Assembly (NCBI RefSeq): GCF_001540865.1
Contig: NC_033621.1
Location: 13,622,238-13,686,237 of the forward strand
Length of the DNA stretch: 64,000 nt
Reading direction: 5' to 3'
From: Ananas comosus
Lineage: Eukaryota > Streptophyta > Magnoliopsida > Poales > Bromeliaceae
Part shown: positions 23,204 to 34,208 of the stretch, piece after piece
Numbering within the stretch: position 1 is the first letter of the stretch
Layout: each line of letters starts with the position of its first letter
Notes under the pieces: generated by a model
Told to the model about the DNA's origin: nothing
Databases searched by the model: none
The model's input: the letters and a program-made list of their open reading frames with translations, nothing else
Translations under genes and position numbers: made by a program

Positions 23204-24314
23204 TTGGTTCGTAAGAGCTCGACTGTCGGCACAGTTGGTTGGCAAGAGCTGTACAGCAAGTTTAACATTATTTTCGGGACATCGATGGCATGCCCGCACG
23301 ACACCGGCGTGGCCGCTCTGCTCAGGGCGGCGCACCCCAGCTGGAGCCCCGCGGCCATCCGATCCACAATCATGACCACCGCCGATCCGTCCGACAACAT
23401 GGGCCAGCCCATTAAGGACACGGGCCTAAAGGACTGACCCGCCACTCCGCTCGCCATCGGCTCGGGCCAAATCGTGCCCAACAAGGCTCTCGACCCGGGC
23501 CTAGTTTACGACGCCGACATAAAGGACTATGTGAGGCTCCTATGTGCCATGAACTTCACTACAAACCAACTCAAAATGATCACTCGGTCATCGTCGGTTC
23601 ACTGTTCCGATGCCTCGTTGGATCTTAACTACCCTTCGTTCATCGCCTTTTTCAACCCGAAAACCACCGTCACGATCGACAATTCTATTAGAAAATTTGA
23701 GAGGACCGTCACGAATGTGGGGGATGCGCGCGGCGGCGACGTATAGCGCAAAAGTGAAGGGGATTAAAGGGTTCTCAATTAGCGTCGTGCCGGATGAGCT
23801 AGTGTTTAAGGACAAGTATGAGAAGCAAAGCTTCACAGTTTATTCTAGAATGGCACATGAAAAATAAAAAGGATGAGGTGGTTCATGGCTCATTGAGTTG
23901 GGTGGATGACAAGGGAAAATATGAAGTGACAAGCCCTATTGTTGTTGGTATTAGATTAGGATTCTCCTTTTGGGATATTTTATTCTAATCTAATTAGAAT
24001 TATTTAGTCCCATATTGAATAATAATCTTAATTGAATTATTGTGTATTCCTATAAATATATATACGAGGCTAAACCTCTCATAATAATATAATATAGGAA
24101 ATAAATATTCTCCTTCTCTCTCCGCGATCTACGGTACGTGCTTATCTATCCTTGGGCTAGGGTTTGCGGCGTGGCTTTGCATATGCTTCCCCTTAGGTGG
24201 AGCAGGACCGAACACTGGAGCGATTCTCTTTGACTCTGCATTCGTGAGGACGGCAATAACACTCCGCTTGCGCACCAACAATTGTGGCAACAACCTTCAG
24301 CTCAGAACGGTTGT
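23204..24314 (+). pseudogene. 5'-truncated SBT pseudogene (partner of pair 2)
   Basis: This corresponds to residues from about 534 to the end of the intronless SBT at 14232, starting [16 protein letters not shown]; the first ~530 codons, including Asp and His of the triad, are absent. Breaks: a TGA within KDTGLKD*PATP near 23437; a two-base insertion in VGDAR (about 23728) shifting the frame; another shift at SFTV (about 23840); and a 338 bp solo LTR at 23943-24280 near the C-terminus. The residue two before the Gly of GTSMACP is Phe instead of Ser. The 5' breakpoint abuts sequence with a TTTGGTTCG repeat end (23128), so the loss may involve a transposon. Not functional. Confidence 0.9.
23943..24280 (+). 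mobile_element. Solo LTR with ATTGT target duplication inside SBT pseudogene
   Basis: The 338 bp element starts TGTTGGTATTAG and ends CGCACCAACA, so TGTTGGT and ACCAACA form the terminal inverted repeat. It is flanked by ATTGT at 23938-23942 and 24281-24285. An internal CCTATAAATATATA looks like an LTR TATA box. Removing it restores the CCTATTGTGGCAAC sequence of the intact gene at 14232. No internal region remains, so it is a solo LTR left by recombination, of a short-LTR copia- or TRIM-like element. Confidence 0.9.
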
Positions 24315-25608
24315 GAATGAAAATACTGATATTGCTAGAGCAGTATCTAATTATTTTCAAAGAAAATAATTCCAAAATATGATCATTAGATATACTATAT
24401 ATGCACTGACCATAGTAGGTTTTTCTTTATGAATGAATAAATTAGACAACTAGTGCTCCAAATTATACCAGCTGGTCCTGAGAATTGTAAATTAGAACGT
24501 TTAAAATTTAATCTGCTAATTCCGATATTTTATTGTTAGAAAAAAATTAGTAGTCTCCATTTAATGTATCTGTACATTTATGTATTATATATATTCATCG
24601 ACCGAATTGATCAATCTCACATTTCAATTCCATCGTGTGTGAGTTTTTTTCACTCTGAAAATTAGGATGTTAAATTAGAAAAAATGAGATGAACTGAGAA
24701 TCAGTGACTGTGCTGTGTACTTAAGTATGACTGAATCAGCAGATGCAAAAGATAACTTTTAAATTATTTTTTTGCATATTGTAGGGATGCTTAATTGTTG
24801 ATATATAAAGGTCGGAACTTATCAAAAATAAATCTAACATTATTTTGTAAAAAACAAAGCATTCATTATAAATAATAATTGGAAAAACTTCAAATACCCC
24901 CTGTGGTTTTGCACTTTCTCACTTTAACACCCTGTGGTTTAAAGTGTATCAAGTTAGTACCATATGGTTTCGCACTTTCTCACTTTAGTATCCTCTGATT
25001 TCAAGTGTATCAAGTTAGTATCCTGTGGTTTCGCACTTTCTCACTTTAATTAGTACCCTGTGGTTTAATATTTCGTTAAATTATATATCCCGAAATGGAT
25101 AATAAAAAGAGAAAATTGAAACCACAAGGTACTAACTTGATACAAAAATAAAATCACAGGGTATTAATTTGATACACTTGAAACCACAGGTACTAAAATG
25201 AAAAAGTGCGAAACCATAGGGTACTAACTTGATACACTTGAAACCACAAGATACTAAAGTGAGAAAGTGCGAAATCACAGGGTACTAACTTGATATACTT
25301 TAAACCATAGAATACTTAAGTCAGAAAATGCGAAACTACGTAAAGGGTATTCGAAGTTTCCCCTAAATAATTTGCTACCCATATATTTTATCTCACTCCA
25401 AAATGATAGAACAATTAAAGCATTTTCTCTTTTTCTTCAGTAATTAATTAATTAAAAGACAATCGATAATGCGTAATCATTTATAGATTCAAAATCACTT
25501 CATAAATAAAAATGCCTTACGGTACCTAAACAGCATCTGCTGCTGCATCTCCCTGCAATTCCAACTTTAATTTATTTCCCACTCTTCATTATACCTCGTG
25601 CATGAATC
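24286..25608. other. Convergent 3' spacer of pair 2
   Basis: Homologous to 16584-17561 and 60574-61721. It lacks the Tourist MITE of pair 1 and the two MITEs of pair 3, but carries its own Mutator-type MITE at 24881-25363. Confidence 0.75.
24881..25363. mobile_element. Second Mutator-type CCCTGTGGTTT MITE, internally expanded
   Basis: It starts GGAAAAACTTCAAATACCCC and ends GGGTATTCGAAGTTTCCCC, with near-matching 9 bp flanks (ATAATAATT and TAAATAATT). The arms contain several tandem units of the form ACCCTGTGGTTTCGCAC plus a TCAAGTTAGTA block, giving a long imperfect hairpin. The paralogous spacers near 17360 and 61235 are empty sites. Same family as 9332-9827. Confidence 0.75.
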
Positions 25609-28600
25609 TTAAAGCACCACTATGGGGCTCCTCACCGTGTATTTCCCGCTGGTATCAAACCAAATTATGTCACCGTAGTTCTCACCCGTACCGGAAATTG
25701 GTGACTTAACCGTAACGGTCACTTTGTAGCTCAGCTGCTGAAGAGTCTCCCGGAACTCCAGTTTCTGCGGCCACACCGCGATGTCGACTCCCCTCACCGG
25801 CGCCACCGTGACGCTGTAGTTCCCAGGGGCCCCGACGTTCGTCAGGGTCCGCGAGAACCGCTGCGCGGCGCCGTGCGTTGCGTTCGGCCCGAAAATCGCG
25901 ATGAACGACGGGTAGTTGAGGTCGGCCGACGGCTTCGAGCAGTCGATGGCCGACGGCGGCACCCGCGTGATCGCGGCGATCTGCGCGCGCGTGTAGTTGG
26001 CGCCGCACAGCATGTTCACGTAGTCCCGCGGCGCGACGTCGTAGATGAGCCCCGGGTCGAGCGCCCCGTTGGGGTTGACGTGCCCGGCGCCGATCGCTAG
26101 GGGGCTGGCGAAGGCATAGCCGTTGCCGGCGTCCCTGATCGGCCGTCCCGTGTTATCAGTGAACGCTGCGGTGGTCATCATCGCCGACCGGACCGCCGCG
26201 ACACTCCACTCCGGGTGCGCTGCCTTCAGCAGCGCCGCCACGCCGCTCGCGTGCGGGCACGCCATCGACGTCCCCGAGATCACGTTGAACTCGCTGGCGA
26301 GCGGCGTGTTGCCGATCACCGACGTCGGCAGCGTCGGTATCCACGACGCGAGGATGCTGTCCCCAGGAGCCAGGATGTCGGGCTTCAGCACGCCCGGGTA
26401 GCTCGCCGACGGCCCCCGCGACGAGTAGTCAGTCACGACCGGGGCCGGCTTTGTGCCCAGAACCGTCTGCTGGAACTGCACGCTTGCGGTGGGATGCGAA
26501 ACTGTGCGGACGTACTTCAGGAGCTCTACCGCGGCCTTCAGGCCAATGACGACCCCCGGAAAAGAGAATCCGGAGTAGGATTCGTTCGAAAGAAAAATCG
26601 CGCCGCCGACAGTGGATTGGCCCACCACCTCCACCTGGTCGAATAGCGACCCAGTGTCGTGGCACACGACAACCGCACCGTCCAATGCAGATAAGTCAGC
26701 CGTGGAATTGCAAGCGGAGATGGTCCTGTTGTAGACCAAGGACCTATTTTGGATCCACGCATTCTCAGGGTAGAGCGAAAGGCCGGTCAGGGTTCGCCCG
26801 TTGCCGAGCGTCACCACCGCGGAGAACTGGCGGTCGACCATGCCGGCGGCCACCGTCAGCTGCCAAGGGATGCCGTTGTGCAGCGAGGCGAGCTGCGGGC
26901 CGTCGTTCCCAGCCGACGATGAGACGAAGACGCCCCGCTCCATCGCGGCAAACGAGGCGATCGCGACTGGGTCCTCGTACAGCGGGACGCCGTCGAACCC
27001 CATTGATATCGAGATGACGTCGACGCCGTCTGTGATCGCCCGGTCCATCCCGGCCAGCACATCCGATGCGTACCGCCCCTCGTCCCAGATCGTCTTGTAC
27101 ATGGCTACCCTTGCCCGCGGTGCAATCCCTCGTGCAATACCCGGAGCGTACCTGTAAAACCAACCGCTTTTATCACCTAAAGCTTACACTGTTAGAGAAT
27201 GATTATACATATCAGAGTAAATCATGCTTCCAACATATACCCATAGAAGGAGGCGTCAAGGACGAAGTTTCCGGCGGCGGTGGAGGAGGTGTGGGTGCCG
27301 TGGCCCTCCGTGTCACGAGTCGAGTTCATGGAGAGGACTTTGCCTGGTTTCGCGGCGATGAGGCCCTTGTTGAAGAATTGAGCTCCGATGAGCTTCCGGT
27401 TGCACAACGACGAGTTGAACGCCTGGCCCGGCTCACACTTGCCCTTCCACCTGTTGAATATAAAATTTTAAAATATATTTTATATTAAGTTTTTGAAGAA
27501 AATAATTTTCACTTAATACTGCAAAACGAGGTTTGGTAAAATCTTAACAGCTTTATGCACACTAGTGAAGTCACGCATTGCGACGGGCTAATGTTATAGA
27601 AGATAAAAGATTGACAAAATTAAAATTTTAAAATTTTTTAATTTAGATATATACAAATGTGGCAAAAGTTACAACAACAAATAAATTATACATAATAATA
27701 ATAAAAGTTACAACAGCAAATAGATATATATATATTTTTAACGATTTGTTAGATAAAAATAAATCATATGAATACATTAATTAGAAAGTGGGTGGATGGA
27801 AAGACGAAATATTAGGTAGAGATGAGGTGGGAAGGCGAAGCATTAAAGAGTGTGGAGAGGGGGTGAAGGAGGAATTGTCATGTGGCAATTTTTATGAGAA
27901 ACAATGTATAAGAATAGAAGAATAGAAGAATAGATTTTATCTACTCCTCAAAAGAGAAATTTTGTGGGTGTGTTCATTATATTTTGAGATTAATGCAACT
28001 TTATATGATGGACGGTAAATATTAATTGCCTTACATCATGGAGACTATTACCACAAAAATTTTGTTCAGCTTGCTGGATGAAAAATTTATAATTTTGATA
28101 TGAAATTTTAAAAAATGTAATCTTTATGCTTAAGAGATTTGCTAATTTTGACCATTTGATTTATACCAGTTTTGAAACTAAGAAATAATTTTTTGCAATC
28201 ATGAAAAAAAACATATATTTTTAACTATATTATTAACGGTATTGACCGTCCATTTTTATATCTTATTATCGAAAATAAGATTAAAAAATTCTAATTTTTC
28301 TCGAGAATACGTCAATTTAATCCTAAATTAATATTCTACATGTTGAGTGCAAAATAGTACTCGCGGGGAGTAACGGTTATTTCGCATAACCTTTGGGGCA
28401 CCTCAGAGTAGCCAGCGTCGTTGAAGCTCCGGCTCTCGGGCCAGATCCCGGTATCAATCATTCCGACGATGACATCCTCGCCTAACTTGGAAGCCGACCA
28501 AAGACCGCTCGACGGGTCGAGCGAGAGGAACCGGTACGTGTACGTCGTGTCGAGGGTCGCCTGGCGATCAGCGTACGCCGACACGAAGCCCGGAGAGCGG

Positions 28601-28884
28601 CGAAGGCTTCGCAGCTCATCCTCCGACAGAAGAGCGCTGAACCCGTGAAAAGCATCGTCGTACGCATAAACGAGACTAGGAGCGTCAGCAGACGCCTTTA
28701 CGGATGCGAGGGCTGCAGAATACCACTCGCGGTGGTCGGAGAATGTGGCGGGCATGGCGGACTTATCCATGTGGACAATGTACGTGGATCTACCGACCGC
28801 GGACACCGCCGCCGCCGCCGAGAGACGAAGGATTGAGAAAACAAGGCATGTTCTAAGGAAGAGAGCATGAATTGTAAGGGCCAT
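25609..28884 (-). CDS. Subtilisin-like serine protease, three exons (pair 2)
   Basis: Exons 28391-28884, 27241-27450 and 25609-27151 join in frame to 748 aa; introns are 940 and 89 bp. It is a very close paralogue of the gene at 17562, two Ala shorter in the signal/propeptide linker and with scattered substitutions. Signal peptide about 1-28, I9 propeptide, and catalytic Asp144 ([11 protein letters not shown]), His215 ([11 protein letters not shown]), Asn317 (SSAGNDGP) and Ser530 ([13 protein letters not shown]) are all present, with PA and Fn3-like domains to SPIVVL. The exon 2 acceptor gives [19 protein letters not shown]. Intron 1 is longer than in the paralogue because of a Helitron-like insertion. 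Predicted active secreted protease; its convergent partner is a pseudogene. Confidence 0.95.
27562..27934 (-). mobile_element. Helitron-like insertion in SBT intron 1
   Basis: About 373 bp are present here but absent from intron 1 of the paralogues at 17562 and 61722 (sites near 19520 and 63672). On the minus strand it starts TCTATTCTTC after host A and ends GCAATGCGTGACTTCACTAG before host T. That is the A|TC...CTRR|T arrangement with no target duplication, as expected for Helitrons. No coding sequence, so it would be non-autonomous. Confidence 0.6.
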
Positions 28885-28939
28885 TACAAGTGTACACTAG
28901 TTCTCTTTAGACCTGCAGTGTGACCTGTATATGGTGCAC

Positions 28940-28960
28940 ACTTTATATGGCCTTTTTTAT
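28940..28960 (-). promoter_or_regulatory. TATA box of the pair 2 SBT gene
   Basis: The minus strand reads GGCCATATAAAGTGTGCACC about 60 bp upstream of the ATG at 28884, matching the block of the 17562 paralogue with one change in the box. Confidence 0.6.
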
Positions 28961-29234
28961 CTCCAGTTGTAATGAGGTTAAGCTTAGGACGATCAAATAG
29001 AATAATCTATGAAAGCAATATGAAATAGAAGAATCAAAGAAGGTCACTATCGCATTGGCCATTTCACACCAACTACTTGTTGGGACAAAGATAGAAAAAA
29101 AAAACGAAGGAAAGCACTCGAATGGCCGATGCAAAGTAAGACTCTTTCCTATTATTTTCAGTCTCTTTCATTGCTAGCATAATTGATAAAAATATTATAT
29201 ATAAATAATATTTTTATATATACTATATATTTTT

Positions 29235-29415
29235 GGGTAGCGTTTGGTTCGGGAACGAGAAGGGGAATAAGCTATTGTTCCCCCCTTTGTTCCCAAACGG
29301 TATGTTTGGTTCCCGGGAACAGTAGTTCCCGAAAATCTGGAACAAGTTGGTATAAGGCTGGAACTGCTGTTCCACCTGTTTCCTGAAACAAGTTTGTTCC
29401 TTGATGAGAACAAGG
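29235..29415. mobile_element. TTTGGTTCGGGAAC fold-back repeat, copy 1
   Basis: Starts GGGTAGCGTTTGGTTCGGG and carries repeated GGAACA/TGTTCC motifs that pair with each other. The inverted copy at 44647-44811 matches almost throughout, including the internal GTATAAGGCTGGAACT. No coding capacity. Probably a MITE; class undetermined. Confidence 0.6.
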
Positions 29416-29546
29416 TTAATTAAAATCGAAATTTAATTTTAATGACAGCAAATTATTAATTAATCTAATTAATATATTTAAATCATTATTTATTGCTTTA
29501 ATAATTAAATAATTAATTTATTTATTATTTATAATTAATTATTAAN

Positions 29547-29633
29547 ATAATCCGTAAATATAAATTTTATTAAAATTTTTAAATTTTGCTTATATTATCT
29601 ACCCGCTGCATCGCACGAATCTCTACACTAGTG
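29547..29633 (+). mobile_element. Helitron-like 3' end upstream of the TRIM
   Basis: ACCCGCTGCATCGCACG followed by CTACACTAG|T resembles a Helitron 3' end (imperfect hairpin then CTAG). The element's other end is lost at the N at 29546. An identical copy begins at 50782. Confidence 0.35.
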
Positions 29634-29675
29634 CATATAATACCACAATATATATGGGACTAAAACACATGCACC

Positions 29676-30227
29676 TGTTGGCTTAAATAGGCTAGCATTC
29701 TGTCCTGTGGCGGGAGACCATGTTACGTCAAGTCATGTTCGAAATGGCGTGAGGCTCGATGGGCTGAGTCATGTTCGAAGTGGCATGAGACTGGTTGGGC
29801 CGAGTTTCAATCGAGACCCGTGGGCGTTGTATCTATATGTTTTAAGTGAATTGGTTGTGTGTATTTCTAATAGCTCAAGCTTTTGGGATTAATGGTAAGC
29901 GTCAACGATCCGACAAGTGGTATCGAACCAGAGGTCACGGGTTCGATTTCCGCATGCTGCAAATGTGTGCAGGTGCTGGAAGGGGGATTGTTGGCTTTAA
30001 ATAGGCCAGCATCCTATCCTATGGCGGGAGGCCATATTGCGTCGAGTCATGTTCGAAATGACGTGAGGTTGGATGGGCCGAGTCATGTTCGAAGTGGCGT
30101 GAGGCTGATTGAGCCGGGTCATAATCGAGACCTGTGGGCGCTGTATCTATATGCTTTAAGTGAATTAGTTGCGTATTTCTAATAGCTCAAGCTTTTGGGA
30201 TTAATAGAAAGCGCCAACTATCCGACA
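29676..30227 (+). mobile_element. Complete TRIM retrotransposon with GCACC target duplication
   Basis: Two direct terminal repeats, 29676-29915 (240 bp) and 29989-30227 (239 bp), both begin TGTTGGCTT and end ATCCGACA. They flank a 73 bp interior. Directly after the first LTR is AGTGGTATCGAACCAGAG, close to the initiator-tRNA-Met primer site TGGTATCAGAGC. Directly before the second is the purine tract GGAAGGGGGA. The element is flanked by GCACC at 29671-29675 and 30228-30232. It has no coding capacity and would depend on proteins from other retroelements. The LTRs differ at many sites, so the insertion is not recent. Translated frames across it are spurious. Confidence 0.9.
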
Positions 30228-30232
30228 GCACC

Positions 30233-30965
30233 TACTATTATATAGTTAAAATGTATACATGAAACATTACATTAAAAAAAATAAATTTCAAGTTTTTTAA
30301 TTTTCATGAGTGAACAATAACATAATAGTCAGAATAACTAATAAAATAGTTATCAAAATTTTTCTCTTTGTCAATCGATTCTTTTTTGCAAGATTTCCAG
30401 CAACAAAAATGTTAAACCTATCAAATAAACTCTTAGATGGAAATGAAACAAAAAAAATAAAGAGTAAAAAAATAAGGAAAAGAAAGGAGTAAAAGAGCTG
30501 CTAGGGTTTTAGTGTTTCACTAGGATGAAAATACTTAAAGACTCCTTAGCTATAAGTTCTATTAAAATTGATCCCTCAACTTCAAAAGTTCAAATCCTTT
30601 TTATTTACTATTGGATATTTCACCGGTCCCGGTCCGGGTCCGAGTCCGAGTCCAGACTAGAAAACTATTCCGAAACCTATCCATTTAAAAGTTGGGTTCG
30701 AGTCGAATCTAAGTCAGGTATGGGTATAAAATATCCGGACCCATATCCGAAACTTTAATCGGTAATTTTTTTTATCCATATATTATCCATTTTTTATCGG
30801 GTTCGGTTCGGATCCGGATAGGGTCTGGATCGGATATTGTATATCTGATATTTTGGACAGCTTTTTTTTTCCCCCTCTTTCTTTATAGCTGGTTATGGGC
30901 GGGGCCCAAACCTTTTACACTTTATAGCATTTTGTGGGCCGGGCCTAATTTCATGGGTTAGAGGC
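30233..30965. other. Intergenic repeat-derived DNA, partly GGTCCGGGTCCGAGTCC-type
   Basis: From 30600 to 30860 the sequence contains GGGTCCGAGTCCGAGTCC and GGATCCGGATAGGG motifs, a low-complexity family also seen at 50010-50110. A noisy version of 30440-30965 appears at 51510-52030. It ends at an N (30966). No gene. Confidence 0.55.
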
Positions 30966-30966
30966 N

Positions 30967-31744
30967 ACAGATTCTTGAGTCTGTTGGAAGCCATGAACCT
31001 ATAATCCTGATTTCAAAATAAAACATAAACAAATGTTATCTCTACCATGAATGACCACTCGCCTTAGAAACAACCTACGGCGGGGCCGGTTCGTTCGCGG
31101 CAGACAAAATGGCACGCCCGGTGGGACATGGCTTCACCCTCCATCTTTGAGACCAAATCTAATAATGCGGATAAGAGACTTATGTATAAATGTTTGACCG
31201 ATGAATATGGCTTTATCCAAACGGAGCAATCCAATTAGACAACATTGCCTCAATCGAGATCAAAGAAGCATATCGGTCATCCTCCAATATGGCATCACAG
31301 CAAAGGACTTTCTGTCTCCCGCTCTGCTGCTCAAGTAATCAGGTCATCAGGGGGCAGGACGATTCTTACTGACGATCGTGGTCTCCTCACTCCCGGCGTC
31401 ATATCTTGGCTATTCATCAAGGGCAGCCAGTCCTCCATTTTTCTGGAGGAATTAAGTCAAGGAGAATGTTCTGATAGCTCGCTTGCTACTCAAATCGTCA
31501 TGGGGCAAAACGACAAGTTGTTAGGGGGCAAGACGACTTACGTGAGCAATTATGGTCCTTTATCTTCGGATCCAATAAAGGCACCATAATATTTCTGCAC
31601 CCTATGTTACGCCCTAACTATTCATCATGTGGGAAACAAGCGAAATGGGGGTAATCAACCTTCCTTTATTTCGGAGGCATATGTCCATCTCCTCTTGGAA
31701 GCCATAACTTTGCTCTCATTAGAATATATTATCTTTCTAGATGA

Positions 31745-31798
<54 letters not shown>

Positions 31799-32706
31799 AA
31801 AAAGAAGAAGAAGAAGAACAAAAATCTCCCAGAGCCCCGCTGTGAGAAAACCTACTTTAGGCTCACAGGCAAAATTAGGGGAATGCTTTTGGCGAAAACC
31901 CTCGCGGGCGCCAGCTGTCATAATAAAATAATAAAAATTTCACAGACGATGGAATGCTGATTCATCCCTACACGACAACAACGACACATCAGGTTGTTTC
32001 AAAAAGAAAAAAAAAAAAGAAAGAAAAAAAAAGAAAAAAAAATAAGTCATCTTAGAGGGTTTTGTCTAACTGCACGTGGAGATACCCCTTGCCCTCCCAT
32101 CCCATTTTGAGAACATACATATATGTTATATGGAGGTGTTTTAGGGAGCTTTATCAACCGCATGAGAGGATCACCCCTTTCCCTCCCGTCCCGTTTTGAA
32201 ATCCTACAAATATGTCATTCTAAGGAGATCTTATAGGGAGTTTCCTAACCGCATATAAGATACATATATTCCAACAATCACACCTTGAAGATCTACAGAC
32301 GAAGGCCCAAATGAATTTGTCCTATGTAGAGCTTGATACTTTTTTAATTCAACTCATACTTCATCCCGGTGAAGAAACGCAGCTCTAGGGTGACCTCGCA
32401 TCAAAGGGTATACATGCATGTCAACTTGCCAACGCGATCCATGACCAGACGAAAGGACTATCGGACTCTTGTCAAGTGCAATTTTAATGCCCAATCCAAT
32501 TTGGGTGCCATGACAAAAATGTCAGTGAATCATGCTCATTTGAATTGGCCCAGAACGAAGCGACAAAGTTATGATATCATGAATATGGCCTTACATTCAT
32601 TGTGCCCGATCAATGAACCTATACAATGCCCACCGTGTTGGTCGAACATGCTATTTATATATGGCGAGCAATGAGATGGAGTTTGTTATTATGCTCATCA
32701 AGATCG
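30967..32706 (+). mobile_element. Interior of a large non-coding LTR element, cleaner copy
   Basis: Begins with ACA, apparently the last bases of an LTR. The leader contains ATGGCACGCCCGGTGGGAC (from about 31109), a motif I associate with the untranslated leader of plant Ty3/gypsy elements. The rest holds no gag, protease, reverse transcriptase or integrase frame. It matches 38512-40405 except for many small indels in the latter. It stops at the N at 32707, where the other copy continues for about 330 bp to a polypurine tract. Probably the same element as 34209-43221, present twice through assembly. Confidence 0.65.
31747..31796 (+). repeat. Poly-A tract
   Basis: About 50 consecutive A residues followed by a GAA-rich stretch. 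The equivalent tract in the second copy (39309-39480) is expanded and broken by G and C, typical of raw-read error in a homopolymer. The frames across it on both strands are spurious. Confidence 0.9.
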
Positions 32707-32707
32707 N

Positions 32708-34208
32708 TATTTATAAATAGTAAGTTTATATGATTAATAAAATTATACAATTATTTTATGCATAGTGAAGGTAATCTCACCACTCTATCTGAAGAGGTGA
32801 CAAAATTTACAAATATAACTATCAGCTTCATATTACCAAACAGAAAAAATGTAATTGTAGTAGCTATAACTGTATAAAACCAAACAGACTAGGTATAGTT
32901 ACAACTACAGCATTTGTAACTGCATATATTTTCAACTACACTGTTTCTGCAACTACATCCAACCAAACGGCTCCTTAGTAATAAAAATAAAAACGCTTTT
33001 GTTTCTTTTATCCCTTTCTGTTCTTGTTTACTATACTAAAAATAAAAATGCTTTTTTTTCTTTTATCCCTTTCCCTTCTTGTTTACTATGATTATTTCTG
33101 GCATTATTGCATTACAAGCTCCAATAATGACAAGAACCGGAAAAAAAAAAAAAAAAAAGGGCTCTGATATATCTAATCATATAATTAAAATTACAAATCA
33201 TGTAAGCCAAATATGATTAGATAAAAATATTTCCTCTACAAATTAACCATATATCAAAAATTCTTGATCAACACCATGTCAAGTCAATTAAGCTCGACTT
33301 GACTTAAAAGTCCACTTAAAACTAACCTACCTAATTAATGTTAATAAATACCAAAAAGACTTAGAAATATCTCTTTTAGCATCAATTTTTGGGTCAAAGT
33401 TTGAATTTGGACCTCAAATTCAATATACCAAAATGAAGAAACTGATCTCCTACATATCAAATTTCCACAAATAATAAGACCAGGAACAATGACCTTCTGG
33501 ATTCTACTCTTTAACTACAAAGACTTTGGCATCCATTTCTTAATTGCATTTGTATTATTATAAGACTAGTTATAATGCATGTGTAATGCACGTCACATTT
33601 ATAAGTTCAATTAAATTTAAATTTAAATTTAAATTTATTAAAATAAATTTTGAATCTGTATCTTAAATTTAAATAATTATTGGTGACAGACTCTATTTTT
33701 TAATTAAGTTATTTTCTAAATTTGATTTGCTTCTGATCCTATTTAGTTATACTGTAAATATTTCTTTTATGTGTTCCATAACATACAATTTTTTTTAATA
33801 TATATATACCCAAAATTTAAAAATTGAATTGATTTCAGATATCAAATTAAAGTTTTGAATTTAGATTTAAATGTATGAATCAAACTCAAAATATAAATTT
33901 AATTTTGAATCCATTATTTGAATTTAAATAATTGTTGATTTGATATGTCAATTTTTAAACCATTCTATTTTTCAAACCTGATTTGCTTTTAGTTAGTTAA
34001 TTATTAAAAGAATTTTATAATGTGTACGGAGTATTCTTTTATTCTACCTACGATTCTATTTGTTAACTCAAAATTTTTTATCTGTTTTTATATTTATAGT
34101 ATAGATAGTAAATTTTTTTTTACTTTTTTATTTTTTCTAAGAATAATAGTTAATTTGTGTCTTTGTTCTTAATTACAAAGATTCCCCCTCAATTGCTTCT
34201 TTGCATTA
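32708..34208. repeat. Duplicated non-coding segment, paralogous to 21690-22850
   Basis: From about 32975 it is colinear with 21690-22850, including copy C of the Helitron-like AT-rich repeat (33566-34150, minus-strand end ATAACTAG|T). At 34208 the match stops exactly where an LTR begins (TGTTGGGATC). The continuation of the paralogue is found at 49101. This makes 34208/34209 the insertion point of the large LTR element. Confidence 0.75.

Noticed and set aside
29920..29955. tRNA-like GGTTCGATTTCC motif
   Set aside because: Only a B-box-like stretch is present, with no cloverleaf around it. It sits beside the primer-binding site of the TRIM.
29883..30182. Apparent small protein frames at 29707-30182 and 50942-51321
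   Set aside because: These run across TRIM LTRs and the primer site, and are repeated because the LTRs are repeated.
32369..32674. 101-codon frame in the LTR element interior, considered as a gag remnant
   Set aside because: No zinc knuckle or other gag motif, and the frame is not kept in the second copy.
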